Positions 8,339 through 16,397 are shown, counted from the stretch's first letter. The stretch: DNA of 64,000 bases from a virus (IMGVR_UViG_3300009158_000031:186001-250000); one strand, 5' to 3'. Notes: generated by a model from the sequence alone, not told the origin. A program made the numbers and translations.

Positions 8339-9005
8339 AAACGAAGAGAATTACATATTAGAAACCCTATATTCAATAGAAAAACAGGAGTGGATCGTTG
8401 GAACTCGAGTAATTATTGCCGATGCAAATTCTACGGATTCTACTCGACAAAGAATAAAAGAATATCAAGAACATTCTTTACTTAATATTGAGGTAATTGA
8501 TGGAGGTTCCGTTTCATTTGGTAGAAATGCCGGTGCCAAATTATGCGATACTCAATACGTTCTTTTTATGGATGCAGATTCTCATCTTTTTGAAACGGAT
8601 ATTATATTCGAAGCCATCTTTCAAATATTACATTATGCAGATCTAGTAACATGCAAATTAAAATGTACACAAAAAATACTTAAAGCAAATATCATATACC
8701 GAACATTTAATATCATACAAAGTCTTATGCCAGAAACATTTTCGACTGGAGTTTTTATGATGGTTAATATGGATGAATATCGAAGAATTGGTGGATTCAA
8801 TGAAGATCTACATCAATCCGAAGATTATATCTTCTCTAGAAATATTCCTAAAAAGAGATTCCAGATTATAGATAGATTTACCGGACAAGACGATCGAAGA
8901 TTTAAGAAGACCGGATATTTAGGTATGTTAAAGCTGGTATTCAGTAATTACCTTAATCGTAATAACATAGAACACTTTAAGAAAGACGTAAATTATTGGA
9001 AATAA
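8301..9005 (+). CDS. Family 2 glycosyltransferase
   Basis: This 234-residue GT-A protein opens with LTIVIPCKNEENYI, the usual GT2 N-terminal strand, and has a DAD motif (MDADSHLF) near residue 91 for metal and nucleotide-sugar binding. EDYIFSRN near 175 is a plausible catalytic Asp region. It overlaps the LpxH-like gene and precedes a UDP-sugar dehydrogenase, so these three probably act on surface sugars or lipids. Confidence 0.8.
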   Translation: MIKEHLTIVIPCKNEENYILETLYSIEKQEWIVGTRVIIADANSTDSTRQRIKEYQEHSLLNIEVIDGGSVSFGRNAGAKLCDTQYVLFMDADSHLFETDIIFEAIFQILHYADLVTCKLKCTQKILKANIIYRTFNIIQSLMPETFSTGVFMMVNMDEYRRIGGFNEDLHQSEDYIFSRNIPKKRFQIIDRFTGQDDRRFKKTGYLGMLKLVFSNYLNRNNIEHFKKDVNYWK

Positions 9006-9009
9006 TGAA

Positions 9010-9020
9010 TCATATAATAA
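9010..9020 (+). promoter_or_regulatory. CATATAAT-type upstream motif
   Basis: TCATATAATAA lies 16 bases before the dehydrogenase start at 9037. It is a member of the recurrent motif set. Confidence 0.35.
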
Positions 9021-9036
9021 CTTTAAATTAATAAAC

Positions 9037-9897
9037 ATGAGTAAAGAAACAATCGGAATCATCGGTCAAGGCTTTGTTGGATCAGCCGTTCGAGAAGGAA
9101 TGCAAAATTATTTTGATATTTTAGCATTTGATAAAGATCCAAATAAATACAGCAATGTAGAATCAATATATCATATGATTGAATCTACCAGTATTGCTTT
9201 TCTTTGTGTACCTACTCCAATGAAAAAATCAGGTGAATGTGATTTATCAATCGTTAGAAATGCATTAACAGAAATCTCTAATATAGCAAAGTCGCTATCC
9301 GTTGAAGATTTTATCGTGGTTATGAAATCTACGGTTCCACCAGGAACAACTGATAAATTGAATAGTGAATATTCCAATTTAGATATCCTATTCAATCCTG
9401 AATTTCTAACAGAAGCTAATGCAACCGAAGATTACAAAAATCAAAATCGTATTATTGTAGGTGGTGAAAGACCTGGATCTACAAAAGTTAAAGCAATTTT
9501 CGCTAAAGCATTTCCGAAAGTGCCTATCATCAAAACATCTTCCACTATCGCGGAAACTATTAAGTATGTAACTAATACATTCTTGGCAATGAAGGTTTCG
9601 TATGCAAATGAAATCTTTCAAATGTGTCAAGCTCTTAATGTAGATTACGATAAAGTAATTGAATATGCTCGATACGATGACCGTTTAGGTAATTCACATT
9701 GGTCAGTACCCGGACCAGATGGTGATTATGGATTTGGTGGACATTGCTTCCCAAAAGATATTGCAGCACTACAATATGTTGCAAAAAACCTTAACGTAGA
9801 TTCCACTATGTTAACCGCTACAATTAATAAAAATAACCTTGTTCGCACTGATTTAGATTGGACTAAACAAATCGGTAGAGCAGTATCTGCAGAATAA
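9037..9897 (+). CDS. UDP-glucose/GDP-mannose 6-dehydrogenase, C-terminally short
   Basis: This 286-residue protein has the N-terminal Rossmann NAD site (IGIIGQGFVG), CVPTP near residue 59, STVPPGTT, NPEFLTEA, and the catalytic Cys237 in GFGGHCFPKD. These are the landmarks of nucleotide-sugar 6-dehydrogenases, which oxidise UDP-glucose or GDP-mannose to the uronic acid with two NAD. Cellular enzymes run about 390-450 residues. Here the protein ends shortly after the central helix, lacking the C-terminal UDP-binding domain. It could be a compact phage form or work with a host partner. Confidence 0.8.
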   Translation: MSKETIGIIGQGFVGSAVREGMQNYFDILAFDKDPNKYSNVESIYHMIESTSIAFLCVPTPMKKSGECDLSIVRNALTEISNIAKSLSVEDFIVVMKSTVPPGTTDKLNSEYSNLDILFNPEFLTEANATEDYKNQNRIIVGGERPGSTKVKAIFAKAFPKVPIIKTSSTIAETIKYVTNTFLAMKVSYANEIFQMCQALNVDYDKVIEYARYDDRLGNSHWSVPGPDGDYGFGGHCFPKDIAALQYVAKNLNVDSTMLTATINKNNLVRTDLDWTKQIGRAVSAE

Positions 9898-9898
9898 T

Positions 9899-10156
9899 AT
9901 GAGTATATTAAAAGATCAAAAAGTAAATTGGATCCAATCTAAAGAAGATACCAAGAAAGTTGAAGATAAAAAAGCAATGAGTGGTAAAGAAAGACTTAAA
10001 ACCATCACTGCAATTATTACTGCTCAACAGACAATAAATGAAAAATGTAAGTTGGTATATGAAAGTAAACCAACTTCTGAATTGTATAGCATCATCATAA
10101 TGAACGATGTTAATTTAAGCGTATTAGAAAAAATAAAAGTACAAAATGAAGGTTAA
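9899..10156 (+). CDS. Small lysine-rich protein, unknown
   Basis: This 85-residue, charged, helical protein (ISKEDTKKVEDKK type composition) has no recognised motif. It starts 1 base after the dehydrogenase stop and overlaps the cupin gene by 11 bases, so it is co-transcribed with them. Confidence 0.6.
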   Translation: MSILKDQKVNWIQSKEDTKKVEDKKAMSGKERLKTITAIITAQQTINEKCKLVYESKPTSELYSIIIMNDVNLSVLEKIKVQNEG

Positions 10157-10496
10157 TACTAATAAGATTGATGGAATGGTTATTCGTGATAACGAAACCT
10201 ACATCGTAGAAGACAATCGTTTTTTGAAGAATATGGTTCTATCAAAAACTACATTACATCCTGGTAAAGATACTTCAGGACATTCACATCCTGGTCTCGA
10301 GGAAGTTTACTTCTTCAAAAAAGGAAGTGGTGTTATGCAATTAGATGAAGAATTTATCGATGTTGCTGAAGGCGATATTGTTCTAATTCCAGACGGTGCG
10401 TTTCATAAAGTATACAATTCAAAACATCCTTCAGGATGGAGTCAACATTCACTTGAATTTGTATGTGTATTTCAATCATACGAAAGAGAAGATTAA
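10146..10496 (+). CDS. Cupin-domain protein
   Basis: This 116-residue single cupin has G-x5-HxHx3,4-E (SGHSHPGLEEVYF, near residues 45-57) and the second motif G-D-x-V-x-I-P-x-x-x-x-H (GDIVLIPDGAFH, near 79-90). These two motifs bind a metal in a small beta barrel. Family members include sugar isomerases, oxygenases and sensors. Its position after the UDP-sugar dehydrogenase suggests sugar chemistry. Confidence 0.8.
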   Translation: MKVNTNKIDGMVIRDNETYIVEDNRFLKNMVLSKTTLHPGKDTSGHSHPGLEEVYFFKKGSGVMQLDEEFIDVAEGDIVLIPDGAFHKVYNSKHPSGWSQHSLEFVCVFQSYERED

Positions 10497-10508
10497 CAGA
10501 TAAAATAT

Positions 10509-10808
10509 ATGAACTTAACAAACGAATTTATGCCTATTCGAGAATGGGCAAAAGACAAAGGAATCTACGAGAAAGGCGATCCTCTAACACAATTCGCTAA
10601 GCTATCCGAAGAAATGGGTGAATTAGCTATGTCATTGCTAAAGAAGAATGATGCGGAATTTCAAGATGCTATTGGTGATTGTGTAGTGGTACTTACGAAT
10701 CTAGCAAAACTTAAAGGTTATAACATTGAGGATTGTATCAATGGATCTTATGAGGTTATTGCAAAACGTAAAGGACAAATGGTTAATGGAACTTTCGTAA
10801 AAGAATAA
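10509..10808 (+). CDS. MazG-like nucleotide pyrophosphohydrolase
   Basis: This 99-residue helical protein shows the MazG pattern: KLSEEMGELAMSLLKK (E-x-x-E) and later DAIGDCVVVLTNLA (D-x-x-x-D), the Mg-binding acidic quartet. Such enzymes cleave NTP or dNTP to the monophosphate, and phage versions can lower (p)ppGpp or dispose of non-canonical dNTPs. The TGTTAATAAC box follows the stop directly. Confidence 0.8.
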   Translation: MNLTNEFMPIREWAKDKGIYEKGDPLTQFAKLSEEMGELAMSLLKKNDAEFQDAIGDCVVVLTNLAKLKGYNIEDCINGSYEVIAKRKGQMVNGTFVKE

Positions 10809-10846
10809 TGTTAATAACTTTCAATAATTAAATTTTTTTATTCCGC
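10809..10846 (+). promoter_or_regulatory. Early-promoter upstream half without a -7 box
   Basis: TGTTAATAAC at 10809-10818 and the T-run/ATTCC element at about 10831-10843 match the eleven complete promoters. At the expected -7 position, 48 bases from the box start (10857), the sequence is GACAAAAG instead of TATATTTG, and the ATG at 10855 overlaps that place. It is either a decayed promoter or a box used differently. Confidence 0.5.
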
Positions 10847-10854
10847 AAAAAAGT

Positions 10855-11079
10855 ATGACAAAAGAAAAATTAGATAAGGAATTACGAGAGCTTGCCGTGG
10901 GCGCAATCGATGCTGGAGACATAGACGATTCAATGGCATTCGATATTGCGGATGGCTGGCTAATGGATAATCCAACCGCGAATGCAGCGATCAAGAAGTA
11001 CTATGGCGCAAGCGATGCACAAGGCTTTGTGGCCAATCGAATCTGTTGGCCTAACGTCCGAAACTTACTTAACCCTTAA
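10855..11079 (+). CDS. Small acidic protein, unknown
   Basis: This 74-residue protein is rich in Asp/Ala and GC-richer than its neighbours. Its stretch MAFDIADGWLMDNP resembles no family I know. It starts inside the would-be -7 region of an early-promoter copy, so its expression may depend on the upstream operon. Confidence 0.55.
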   Translation: MTKEKLDKELRELAVGAIDAGDIDDSMAFDIADGWLMDNPTANAAIKKYYGASDAQGFVANRICWPNVRNLLNP

Positions 11080-11106
11080 AACCAATTAACATGACAACCC
11101 AGGAGA

Positions 11107-11706
11107 ATGATAGACAATCTAGAAATAATAAAGAGCATTCTTAATTTCCAGAAGCGAGGTGACTTCTATATGTTATACGTTTTCAAACGCAAGAAAGATC
11201 AACCTGAAGGAGAACGTAATAATCATCAATCAGTAAGAACTATTAAAACTTATTGCATCGAAAGTATCGATCATCTAGAAAGACGATACGATGAAATCCG
11301 TCAAATGTGCGAAATGTTTAAAGCCCGAGCATATATACATGTACAAAAGCAAAATCACTTTGATGTTTCTCTTAATATGATGGTTGCACTTGCTCAACGA
11401 ATTCAAGATGGAAACGTCAATCAAAAAGGTTTATTCGATTCGGTTGTTGGTCAAATCAAAACGCAAGAAAAACTTTGGATAGTCGATATCGATACACAAG
11501 ATCTACAAGAACTAAGAAACATTCAAGTAACTATTAATCAATGCAAACCAGAAGGACCAAAAACTAAATACATCGTTCCAACTAAAAACGGATGGCATTT
11601 AATTACTGATCGTTTCGACGTATTAGAATTTTCAAAGAAACATCCTGAAGTAGATATCCAAAAGAAGAACCCTACTTTATTATATTTACCTAATAGCTTA
11701 TCTTAA
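11107..11706 (+). CDS. Unknown protein, possible archaeo-eukaryotic primase-like fold
   Basis: This 199-residue protein has WIVDIDTQD near residue 121 and TKNGWHLITDRF near 160. A D-x-D strand followed by a G-x-H motif is the core of AEP primase active sites, so a primase or prim-pol remnant is possible. It is short for a full AEP primase. AGGAG lies four bases before ATG 11107, one of the few Shine-Dalgarno-like sites here. Function is tentative. Confidence 0.45.
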   Translation: MIDNLEIIKSILNFQKRGDFYMLYVFKRKKDQPEGERNNHQSVRTIKTYCIESIDHLERRYDEIRQMCEMFKARAYIHVQKQNHFDVSLNMMVALAQRIQDGNVNQKGLFDSVVGQIKTQEKLWIVDIDTQDLQELRNIQVTINQCKPEGPKTKYIVPTKNGWHLITDRFDVLEFSKKHPEVDIQKKNPTLLYLPNSLS

Positions 11707-11708
11707 AT

Positions 11709-11764
11709 TGTTAATAACTTTTTACGAAAACAGTTTTTTATTCCACAAAAAAGTATTATATTTA
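11709..11764 (+). promoter_or_regulatory. Early promoter with TGTTAATAAC box
   Basis: The box is at 11709-11718, the TTTTTTATTCC element at about 11734-11744, and the -7 box TATATTTA at 11757-11764, exactly 48 bases from the box start. The next gene starts at 11788, leaving a short leader. TATATTTG/A matches the Bacteroidota TAnnTTTG -7 consensus. Confidence 0.75.
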
Positions 11765-11787
11765 TACTATAATTAAATACTCAAAAT

Positions 11788-12078
11788 ATGAAAAACTTTC
11801 GAATCGTTATTAAATGTCAAGGTGGTTTCTTAACTATCATCGATAAAAAAACTGAATCCGTAATGGATATTATGAAATCTTTCGTAACACCAAAAACTAT
11901 TCTAACAATCGAACAAAAATCCGAAGCATCTGATAATTACTTTACGGTATTCGCAACTAAAGGTTCTAAAGTACATATCGCTTCAAAAGAAATTTACGAT
12001 TCAAACTATATTCAATCATATTGGCCAACAACCGATATGAACAGAATTGGTAAACCAGTAACCGAATGGAGAAACTAA
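11788..12078 (+). CDS. Small early protein, unknown
   Basis: This 96-residue soluble alpha/beta protein is basic at the N-terminus and has no recognised motif. It is the first gene after an early promoter and leads a run of small genes up to the RNA ligase at 12526. Confidence 0.65.
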   Translation: MKNFRIVIKCQGGFLTIIDKKTESVMDIMKSFVTPKTILTIEQKSEASDNYFTVFATKGSKVHIASKEIYDSNYIQSYWPTTDMNRIGKPVTEWRN

Positions 12079-12091
12079 AAACAAAACATAT

Positions 12092-12292
12092 ATGCTAAAA
12101 TTCGAAAATCTAAAAACCGGCGATCGCTTTACTGCGAACACAAATTTTGAAAGTAATGTTGTAAAAATCATTGAGGAATTAACCTATTATGGAATATCCG
12201 AAACTGGATTACATATAGGATTAACCAAAGATGGTGAACGAATGGGATTCTATGATTTTGACATTATTGATATTATTCACGTAGAAAAATAA
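12092..12292 (+). CDS. Small early protein, unknown
   Basis: This 66-residue protein with an LKTGDRF start and an acidic C-terminus is likely a small beta barrel. No family is recognised. It lies between two small early genes with 4-13 base gaps. Confidence 0.6.
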   Translation: MLKFENLKTGDRFTANTNFESNVVKIIEELTYYGISETGLHIGLTKDGERMGFYDFDIIDIIHVEK

Positions 12293-12296
12293 AAAT

Positions 12297-12521
12297 ATGA
12301 TATGTAAATGTAACTCGGAAATACATCCGAAAAGAATTGAATTAGGTTATAAAACGTGTACTGGATGTTCAACCGAAGAAATGAAAGCCGTTATACAAAT
12401 TAACAATCACAAGACCGGGAACGAAATCCAAATCGTTGATCAGGAAACAGCAAGACAATTTAATTTCTTAGCTAGCCGATCATCATTTGGCGTATCAACC
12501 GGTGTAAAAGGAAGAAGATAA
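12297..12521 (+). CDS. Small zinc-finger protein, DksA/TraR-like
   Basis: This 74-residue protein has C3-x-C5 and C20-x2-C23 within IELGYKTCTGC, which resembles the zinc finger of DksA/TraR proteins that bind the RNA polymerase secondary channel. The coiled-coil arm of full DksA is absent, so only the finger is shared. A host-transcription role is inferred. Confidence 0.5.
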   Translation: MICKCNSEIHPKRIELGYKTCTGCSTEEMKAVIQINNHKTGNEIQIVDQETARQFNFLASRSSFGVSTGVKGRR

Positions 12522-12525
12522 AACT

Positions 12526-13533
12526 ATGGAAAGAAAATTAGCAAGCATTCAAGTCATTCGAGACATTCGTCCTATTGAAGGAGCAGATGCAATCGAATTA
12601 GCAATCATTAATGATTGGCAAGTAGTAGTCGCAAAAAGCGTAGGTCATCAAGTTGGCGATCATGTTGTTTATTGTGAAATTGATTCATTCTTACCTATAA
12701 GAGAAGAATTCGAATTCTTGCGAAAAAGTTCTTATAGGAAGATGGATGATCTAGAAGGATTTCGTCTTAGGACTATAAAACTTCGAGGACAAATATCACA
12801 AGGACTTATCGTACCAATAAGTATATTTGGTGATTTTGGATGGACCGCATATGAAGGTCTTGATGTTACCGAAAGATTAGGAATTATAAAATACGAACCA
12901 CCTATCCCTGCAGAATTAGCCGGTAAAGTAAAAGGAAACTTTCCTTCATTTATACCAAAGACTGACGAAGAAAGAATTCAAAATCTAACTGACAAATATG
13001 AGACTTGGAAAACTCAACCATTTTATGTTACTGAAAAATTAGATGGATCATCCGCAACCTACTACTTCCGCAATGGAGAATTTGGAGTGTGTTCTAGAAA
13101 TCTAGATCTTGAAGAAACTGAAGGTAATACCTTTTGGAAGATTGCTCGAGAATTAAAGATAGAAGAATGGTTAGGAACACAATCAATTAATTATGCCATT
13201 CAAGGTGAGTTAATTGGTGAAGGTATTCAAGGAAATCCTTATAAGATCAAAGGACAAACGGTTCGCTTCTTTAACGCATTCAATATAGACAAATATGAAT
13301 ACTTAAGTTTAGAAGAATTCGAATCCCTAATCACTTCAATGAAGTTAAAAACCGTTCCAATTATCGATCGTGCATTTACTTTACCTAATACAATCGAAGA
13401 ACTTCTTAATTATGCCGATAAGAAAAGTGAATTGAATAATCAATTTGATCGTGAAGGTGTCGTTATTCGTAGTATCGATCGAAAAATCAGTTTCAAAGTA
13501 ATCAGTAACAAATTTCTACTAAACGAAAAATAA
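12526..13533 (+). CDS. RNA ligase, DraRnl/DRB0094-like
   Basis: This 335-residue protein has an N-terminal OB-fold-like domain (1-110, IKLRGQISQGL near 88) and a C-terminal adenylyltransferase domain with the motif I lysine K171 in EKLDGSS. Later motifs include YAIQGELIGEGIQ and REGVVIRS, followed by FKVISN (motif V). The OB-first layout matches the Deinococcus DraRnl group, which seals nicked RNA with ATP. A second, T4 Rnl1-type ligase is at 53118. Together they could repair tRNAs cut by host anticodon nucleases. Confidence 0.8.
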   Translation: MERKLASIQVIRDIRPIEGADAIELAIINDWQVVVAKSVGHQVGDHVVYCEIDSFLPIREEFEFLRKSSYRKMDDLEGFRLRTIKLRGQISQGLIVPISIFGDFGWTAYEGLDVTERLGIIKYEPPIPAELAGKVKGNFPSFIPKTDEERIQNLTDKYETWKTQPFYVTEKLDGSSATYYFRNGEFGVCSRNLDLEETEGNTFWKIARELKIEEWLGTQSINYAIQGELIGEGIQGNPYKIKGQTVRFFNAFNIDKYEYLSLEEFESLITSMKLKTVPIIDRAFTLPNTIEELLNYADKKSELNNQFDREGVVIRSIDRKISFKVISNKFLLNEK

Positions 13534-13874
13534 TGAGAAACCTACTAATAGCACTCCTATGTATTGTTCTAGGACAATCAATTTCCTTTATACAACTACA
13601 AGGACAATTCATAAACGAATGGATGAAGAATAACATTTGGGCATCAGTTCTTCTTGGATTACCTATTAGTTGGTTGCTTATAACCTTTACTCGATATTGT
13701 AAAGACGCTTTCGATGGTCAAATATGGCCAGGGAGATTAATTGGATTTGCAATAGGTGCTATCGTATTTACGATAATGTCGCAAATTATTTTCAAAGAAA
13801 CATTAACTGCCAAAACCGTTTCCTGCTTATTTTTAGCAGTTTGTATTTTGGCAATTCAATTATTATGGAAATGA
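13533..13874 (+). CDS. Four-span small membrane protein, unknown
   Basis: This 113-residue protein has four hydrophobic helices (about 3-20, 35-52, 68-86 and 94-112). It resembles small membrane proteins commonly seen in large phages, but the function is not known. Its start overlaps the ligase stop by one base, and its stop overlaps the next ATG (ATGA). Confidence 0.65.
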   Translation: MRNLLIALLCIVLGQSISFIQLQGQFINEWMKNNIWASVLLGLPISWLLITFTRYCKDAFDGQIWPGRLIGFAIGAIVFTIMSQIIFKETLTAKTVSCLFLAVCILAIQLLWK

Positions 13875-14245
13875 AATTAGAAGTATTTAAAGAGACGATC
13901 AACCGATTAAAGGAACAAAACGAATCTATTGATAGAGCTTACAAAGCTGGTATAGATTTGATAAATTTCTTAGATCCAATAGAAAGTGCAGTATCTCATT
14001 TGATTGGATCTATCTATGGTATTGAAGGTAAAGAAGTTTTTGATTGGTGGTGTTATGAAAAAGAATGGGGAACTAGAAAGGATTTTAATATGACAGATCG
14101 TGAAGGAAATGTAATGTGCGAAACTATAGAAGATCTACATACTTGGTTAGAAGAAAATGCATCAAATGATTATATTCTACCTAGAAGATTAAGTGATGAG
14201 GAGCGAGAAGAGGCAATAAAGATTGCATTCGGATTTGGTGCCTAA
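13871..14245 (+). CDS. Acidic helical protein, unknown
   Basis: This 124-residue protein starts at 13871 by ATGA overlap with the previous stop; an ATG two codons upstream (13865) is also possible. It is helical and acidic, with a FDWWCYEKEWG patch near residue 60. No family is recognised. Confidence 0.6.
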   Translation: MKLEVFKETINRLKEQNESIDRAYKAGIDLINFLDPIESAVSHLIGSIYGIEGKEVFDWWCYEKEWGTRKDFNMTDREGNVMCETIEDLHTWLEENASNDYILPRRLSDEEREEAIKIAFGFGA

Positions 14246-14263
14246 ATTAATAACATTCAACAT

Positions 14264-14275
14264 ACATATAATTAA
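14264..14275 (+). promoter_or_regulatory. CATATAAT-type upstream motif
   Basis: ACATATAATTAA lies 16 bases before the ATG at 14292. It helps choose this start over the upstream ATG at 14223. Confidence 0.3.
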
Positions 14276-14291
14276 TAATAAAAACTCTCAC

Positions 14292-14519
14292 ATGAAAAAA
14301 CCATTATCTAAAATTGCTTATTTTCTACTACTATTTTTTGTTGCACATCAATTAGGTAGATTAGGATTTAATTGGATGGAATCCCATAATTCATTTTTAA
14401 GTTGGACTGGAGCTCTATCTATAATTGTTTCTATTACTACATGTCTTATATGTGGTTGGAATATTGGATCAAACTTGGCTGACATCGTAATCCATTGGAG
14501 ATCTAATAGAAAGAAGTAA
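14292..14519 (+). CDS. Two-span small membrane protein
   Basis: This 75-residue protein has two hydrophobic helices and a basic tail (WRSNRKK). The start at 14292 is preferred to 14223 because an upstream motif and AT-rich leader lie between. Function unknown. Confidence 0.55.
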   Translation: MKKPLSKIAYFLLLFFVAHQLGRLGFNWMESHNSFLSWTGALSIIVSITTCLICGWNIGSNLADIVIHWRSNRKK

Positions 14520-14521
14520 AA

Positions 14522-14577
14522 TGTTAATAACTTTTAGACTCGAAATTTTTTAATCTCAAGTTTTTGTATTATATTTG
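14522..14577 (+). promoter_or_regulatory. Early promoter with TGTTAATAAC box
   Basis: The box is at 14522-14531 and the -7 TATATTTG at 14570-14577, 48 bases apart start to start. The middle element is a variant (TTTTTTAATC). The next gene starts at 14607. Confidence 0.72.
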
Positions 14578-14606
14578 TTATATTAAATTCATATAAAATA
14601 TACAAC

Positions 14607-14906
14607 ATGAAAAAATCATTAATTATTGCTTTATTAGCACTTCCTATTTTGAGTTACTCACAAACGGAAATGGGAAACTTTGCACAAGTAAACTCTAAAA
14701 AAGATACGCTATTTCTTTTAGAAAACGATCCATTAACGAAGTTAACTTTCAAAATTTGGAAATCCGATTCTACTTGGAATGGACAAAATCCCACTATCGT
14801 TTTCGTCAAAGCGAAAGAAATGGAAGAAATTAAATTTGCTTATTTTAGAAAATCTAATGAATTCGTAAGAATGAGAAAAACTCCCATCAAAACTAAAAAC
14901 AAATAA
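14607..14906 (+). CDS. Small secreted protein with signal peptide
   Basis: This 99-residue protein begins with a clear signal peptide (MKKSLIIALLALPILSYS, cleavage likely before QTEM). The mature part is about 80 residues, basic, with no recognised domain. Being first after an early promoter, it may be a periplasmic or envelope protein acting soon after infection, for example in exclusion of other phages; that is inference. Confidence 0.65.
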   Translation: MKKSLIIALLALPILSYSQTEMGNFAQVNSKKDTLFLLENDPLTKLTFKIWKSDSTWNGQNPTIVFVKAKEMEEIKFAYFRKSNEFVRMRKTPIKTKNK

Positions 14907-14914
14907 ACCATACA

Positions 14915-15163
14915 ATGAAAAACTCAGCAATGTTAATAACTGGTCTAGTAACCGTAGTATTTACCATCCTATTCGTATCAGCAATCTTTGCATGGCCAAT
15001 TCAATTACTTTGGAATCACTGCTTAGTTGGTGCAGTAAATGGCGTTAACCCTATTGGTTTCTGGCAAGCGCTAGGAATTCTAATCTTATTTACTCTTTTA
15101 TTCACACCTAAAACCAGTCAAATAACCAAAGATGAAAAACCAAATACTCCAAAAAATAGCTAA
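14915..15163 (+). CDS. Two-span membrane protein
   Basis: This 82-residue protein has two long hydrophobic helices (about 6-30 and 46-64) and a polar C-terminal tail. It contains a TGTTAATAAC match at 14931-14940 that is inside the coding frame and lacks the other promoter parts. Function unknown. Confidence 0.6.
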   Translation: MKNSAMLITGLVTVVFTILFVSAIFAWPIQLLWNHCLVGAVNGVNPIGFWQALGILILFTLLFTPKTSQITKDEKPNTPKNS

Positions 15164-15497
15164 TGTAATTGATACATTACCTAAAGATTTAGATAATTCT
15201 GAAATGATTAAACTTTTAGGTGATGCTCATTGGGAAATAGAAAACCTTTCTAAAGTATCCGATTCCTCTAAGAAAAATCAAAAAGTTATTATGAACTTCT
15301 TTGAAGAATATCAGAATATGGCTATTGATGCTGAATATATCTTGATGGATTATGTAGAAACTTCATGGTGGCATTTTTCTAAAAGACGTTCGCAAATGGC
15401 AAAGTATATTTGGTTAAGTAATAAACGAGTTTCTCTCTTTCAAGAATTGCTAATGAAAATCAAACCTGCAAGATTAGATGAAATGCTTAATAACTAA
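15132..15497 (+). CDS. Helical protein, unknown
   Basis: This 121-residue, mostly helical protein overlaps the upstream gene by 32 bases and the downstream gene by 20. No motif is recognised. Confidence 0.6.
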   Translation: MKNQILQKIANVIDTLPKDLDNSEMIKLLGDAHWEIENLSKVSDSSKKNQKVIMNFFEEYQNMAIDAEYILMDYVETSWWHFSKRRSQMAKYIWLSNKRVSLFQELLMKIKPARLDEMLNN

Positions 15498-15909
15498 GGA
15501 AGATTTTCTAATTGCAGCAGAATTCGCAAATTCGGCTTATCAATACCATACTTCACACGGAAGAACGGATAAACAATTAATACATGATATTGTTATTGGT
15601 AAGCTCGGTGAAATTGCATACAAGAAAATTCTCGGCGATGCTATCAATGATACAGACTTAACGGTACATGAAGATCCCGATCCAGGTTGGGATTTTGAAT
15701 TGAAGAACGGTGATCGTATACAAGTAAAAACCGTTCAATCAAATTATCCATGGGTTTCCTTTGGTAATTTCTATTGGGATCGGTTAGCAATTATTCAAAT
15801 TGAAGGAAATGAATGTACTCTTATTCGAGATATGCATATAACAGAAGTTAAACCGATAGCAGAAAAATCTAAATTTAAAGGATGGTACATTCCATCATAT
15901 AAAATATAA
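15478..15909 (+). CDS. Putative PD-(D/E)XK nuclease
   Basis: This 143-residue protein shows GKLGEIAYKKIL (helix with Glu), then DPGWDFELKNGDRIQVKTV. The order E...GWDF...QVK fits the PD-(D/E)XK active site (Asp, then Q/E-x-K). Size suits a small endonuclease. Possible roles are host DNA degradation or a homing-type activity. Sequence-only call. Confidence 0.5.
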   Translation: MKCLITKEDFLIAAEFANSAYQYHTSHGRTDKQLIHDIVIGKLGEIAYKKILGDAINDTDLTVHEDPDPGWDFELKNGDRIQVKTVQSNYPWVSFGNFYWDRLAIIQIEGNECTLIRDMHITEVKPIAEKSKFKGWYIPSYKI

Positions 15910-15910
15910 T

Positions 15911-16162
15911 ATGAAAAAGAAATCTGAATTTTGCACATACGATTCATCAATGATTCGTACATCTCGTTATAACTTTGAAACTAAGGATTTAGAAGTAGAA
16001 TTTAATGGAGGTACCACTTACAAATTCGAAAATGTAGATACCGTAGATTATCTAGCATTTGCAAATAGTGAGGAATCTATCGGAAAATCATTCAATCAGC
16101 ACATTCGTAAATACGAAGGTAAAAAAACCTCAATAGAAAATCACTCACCAACACATGACTAA
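15911..16162 (+). CDS. KTSC-domain protein
   Basis: This 83-residue protein matches the KTSC pattern: S-S-M-I...Y, L-E-V-E-F-x-G-G-x-x-Y, F-E-N-V, then a small S-x-G-K-x-F-N-x-x-I-R end. KTSC domains are small stand-alone or C-terminal modules often linked to RNA-related enzymes. A second copy ends the cargo protein at 36842. Confidence 0.6.
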   Translation: MKKKSEFCTYDSSMIRTSRYNFETKDLEVEFNGGTTYKFENVDTVDYLAFANSEESIGKSFNQHIRKYEGKKTSIENHSPTHD

Positions 16163-16397
16163 AAAACGTAAAACCGTTAAAATGAAAAAGGTCGATATGG
16201 AAAATCGACTCAAATGGTACTTCCATAAAAGATGGAACACTATGTACAAAAAATTCTACATTATTCCTTCTTTGTCTTGGACTTGGAGTGCTAGTGGAGA
16301 TTTTATCGAACAAGGAGTATATGCTCCCATGTTTATTCTAAAATTAGAATGGTTGCATTTTGAAGTAGGTGTTTACAATTATCACGAAATGTACTAA
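16155..16397 (+). CDS. Small basic/aromatic protein, unknown
   Basis: This 80-residue protein has a lysine-rich N-terminus and a Trp/Tyr-rich C-terminus (WTWSASGDF, WLHFEVGVYNYH). It overlaps the KTSC gene by 8 bases. No family is recognised; similar small proteins occur in other phages. Confidence 0.55.
   Translation: MTKKRKTVKMKKVDMENRLKWYFHKRWNTMYKKFYIIPSLSWTWSASGDFIEQGVYAPMFILKLEWLHFEVGVYNYHEMY

Noticed and set aside
14931-14940. TGTTAATAAC match inside the gene at 14915
   Set aside because: No T-run/ATTCC element and no -7 box follow at 48 bp; it lies in codons of a membrane protein.
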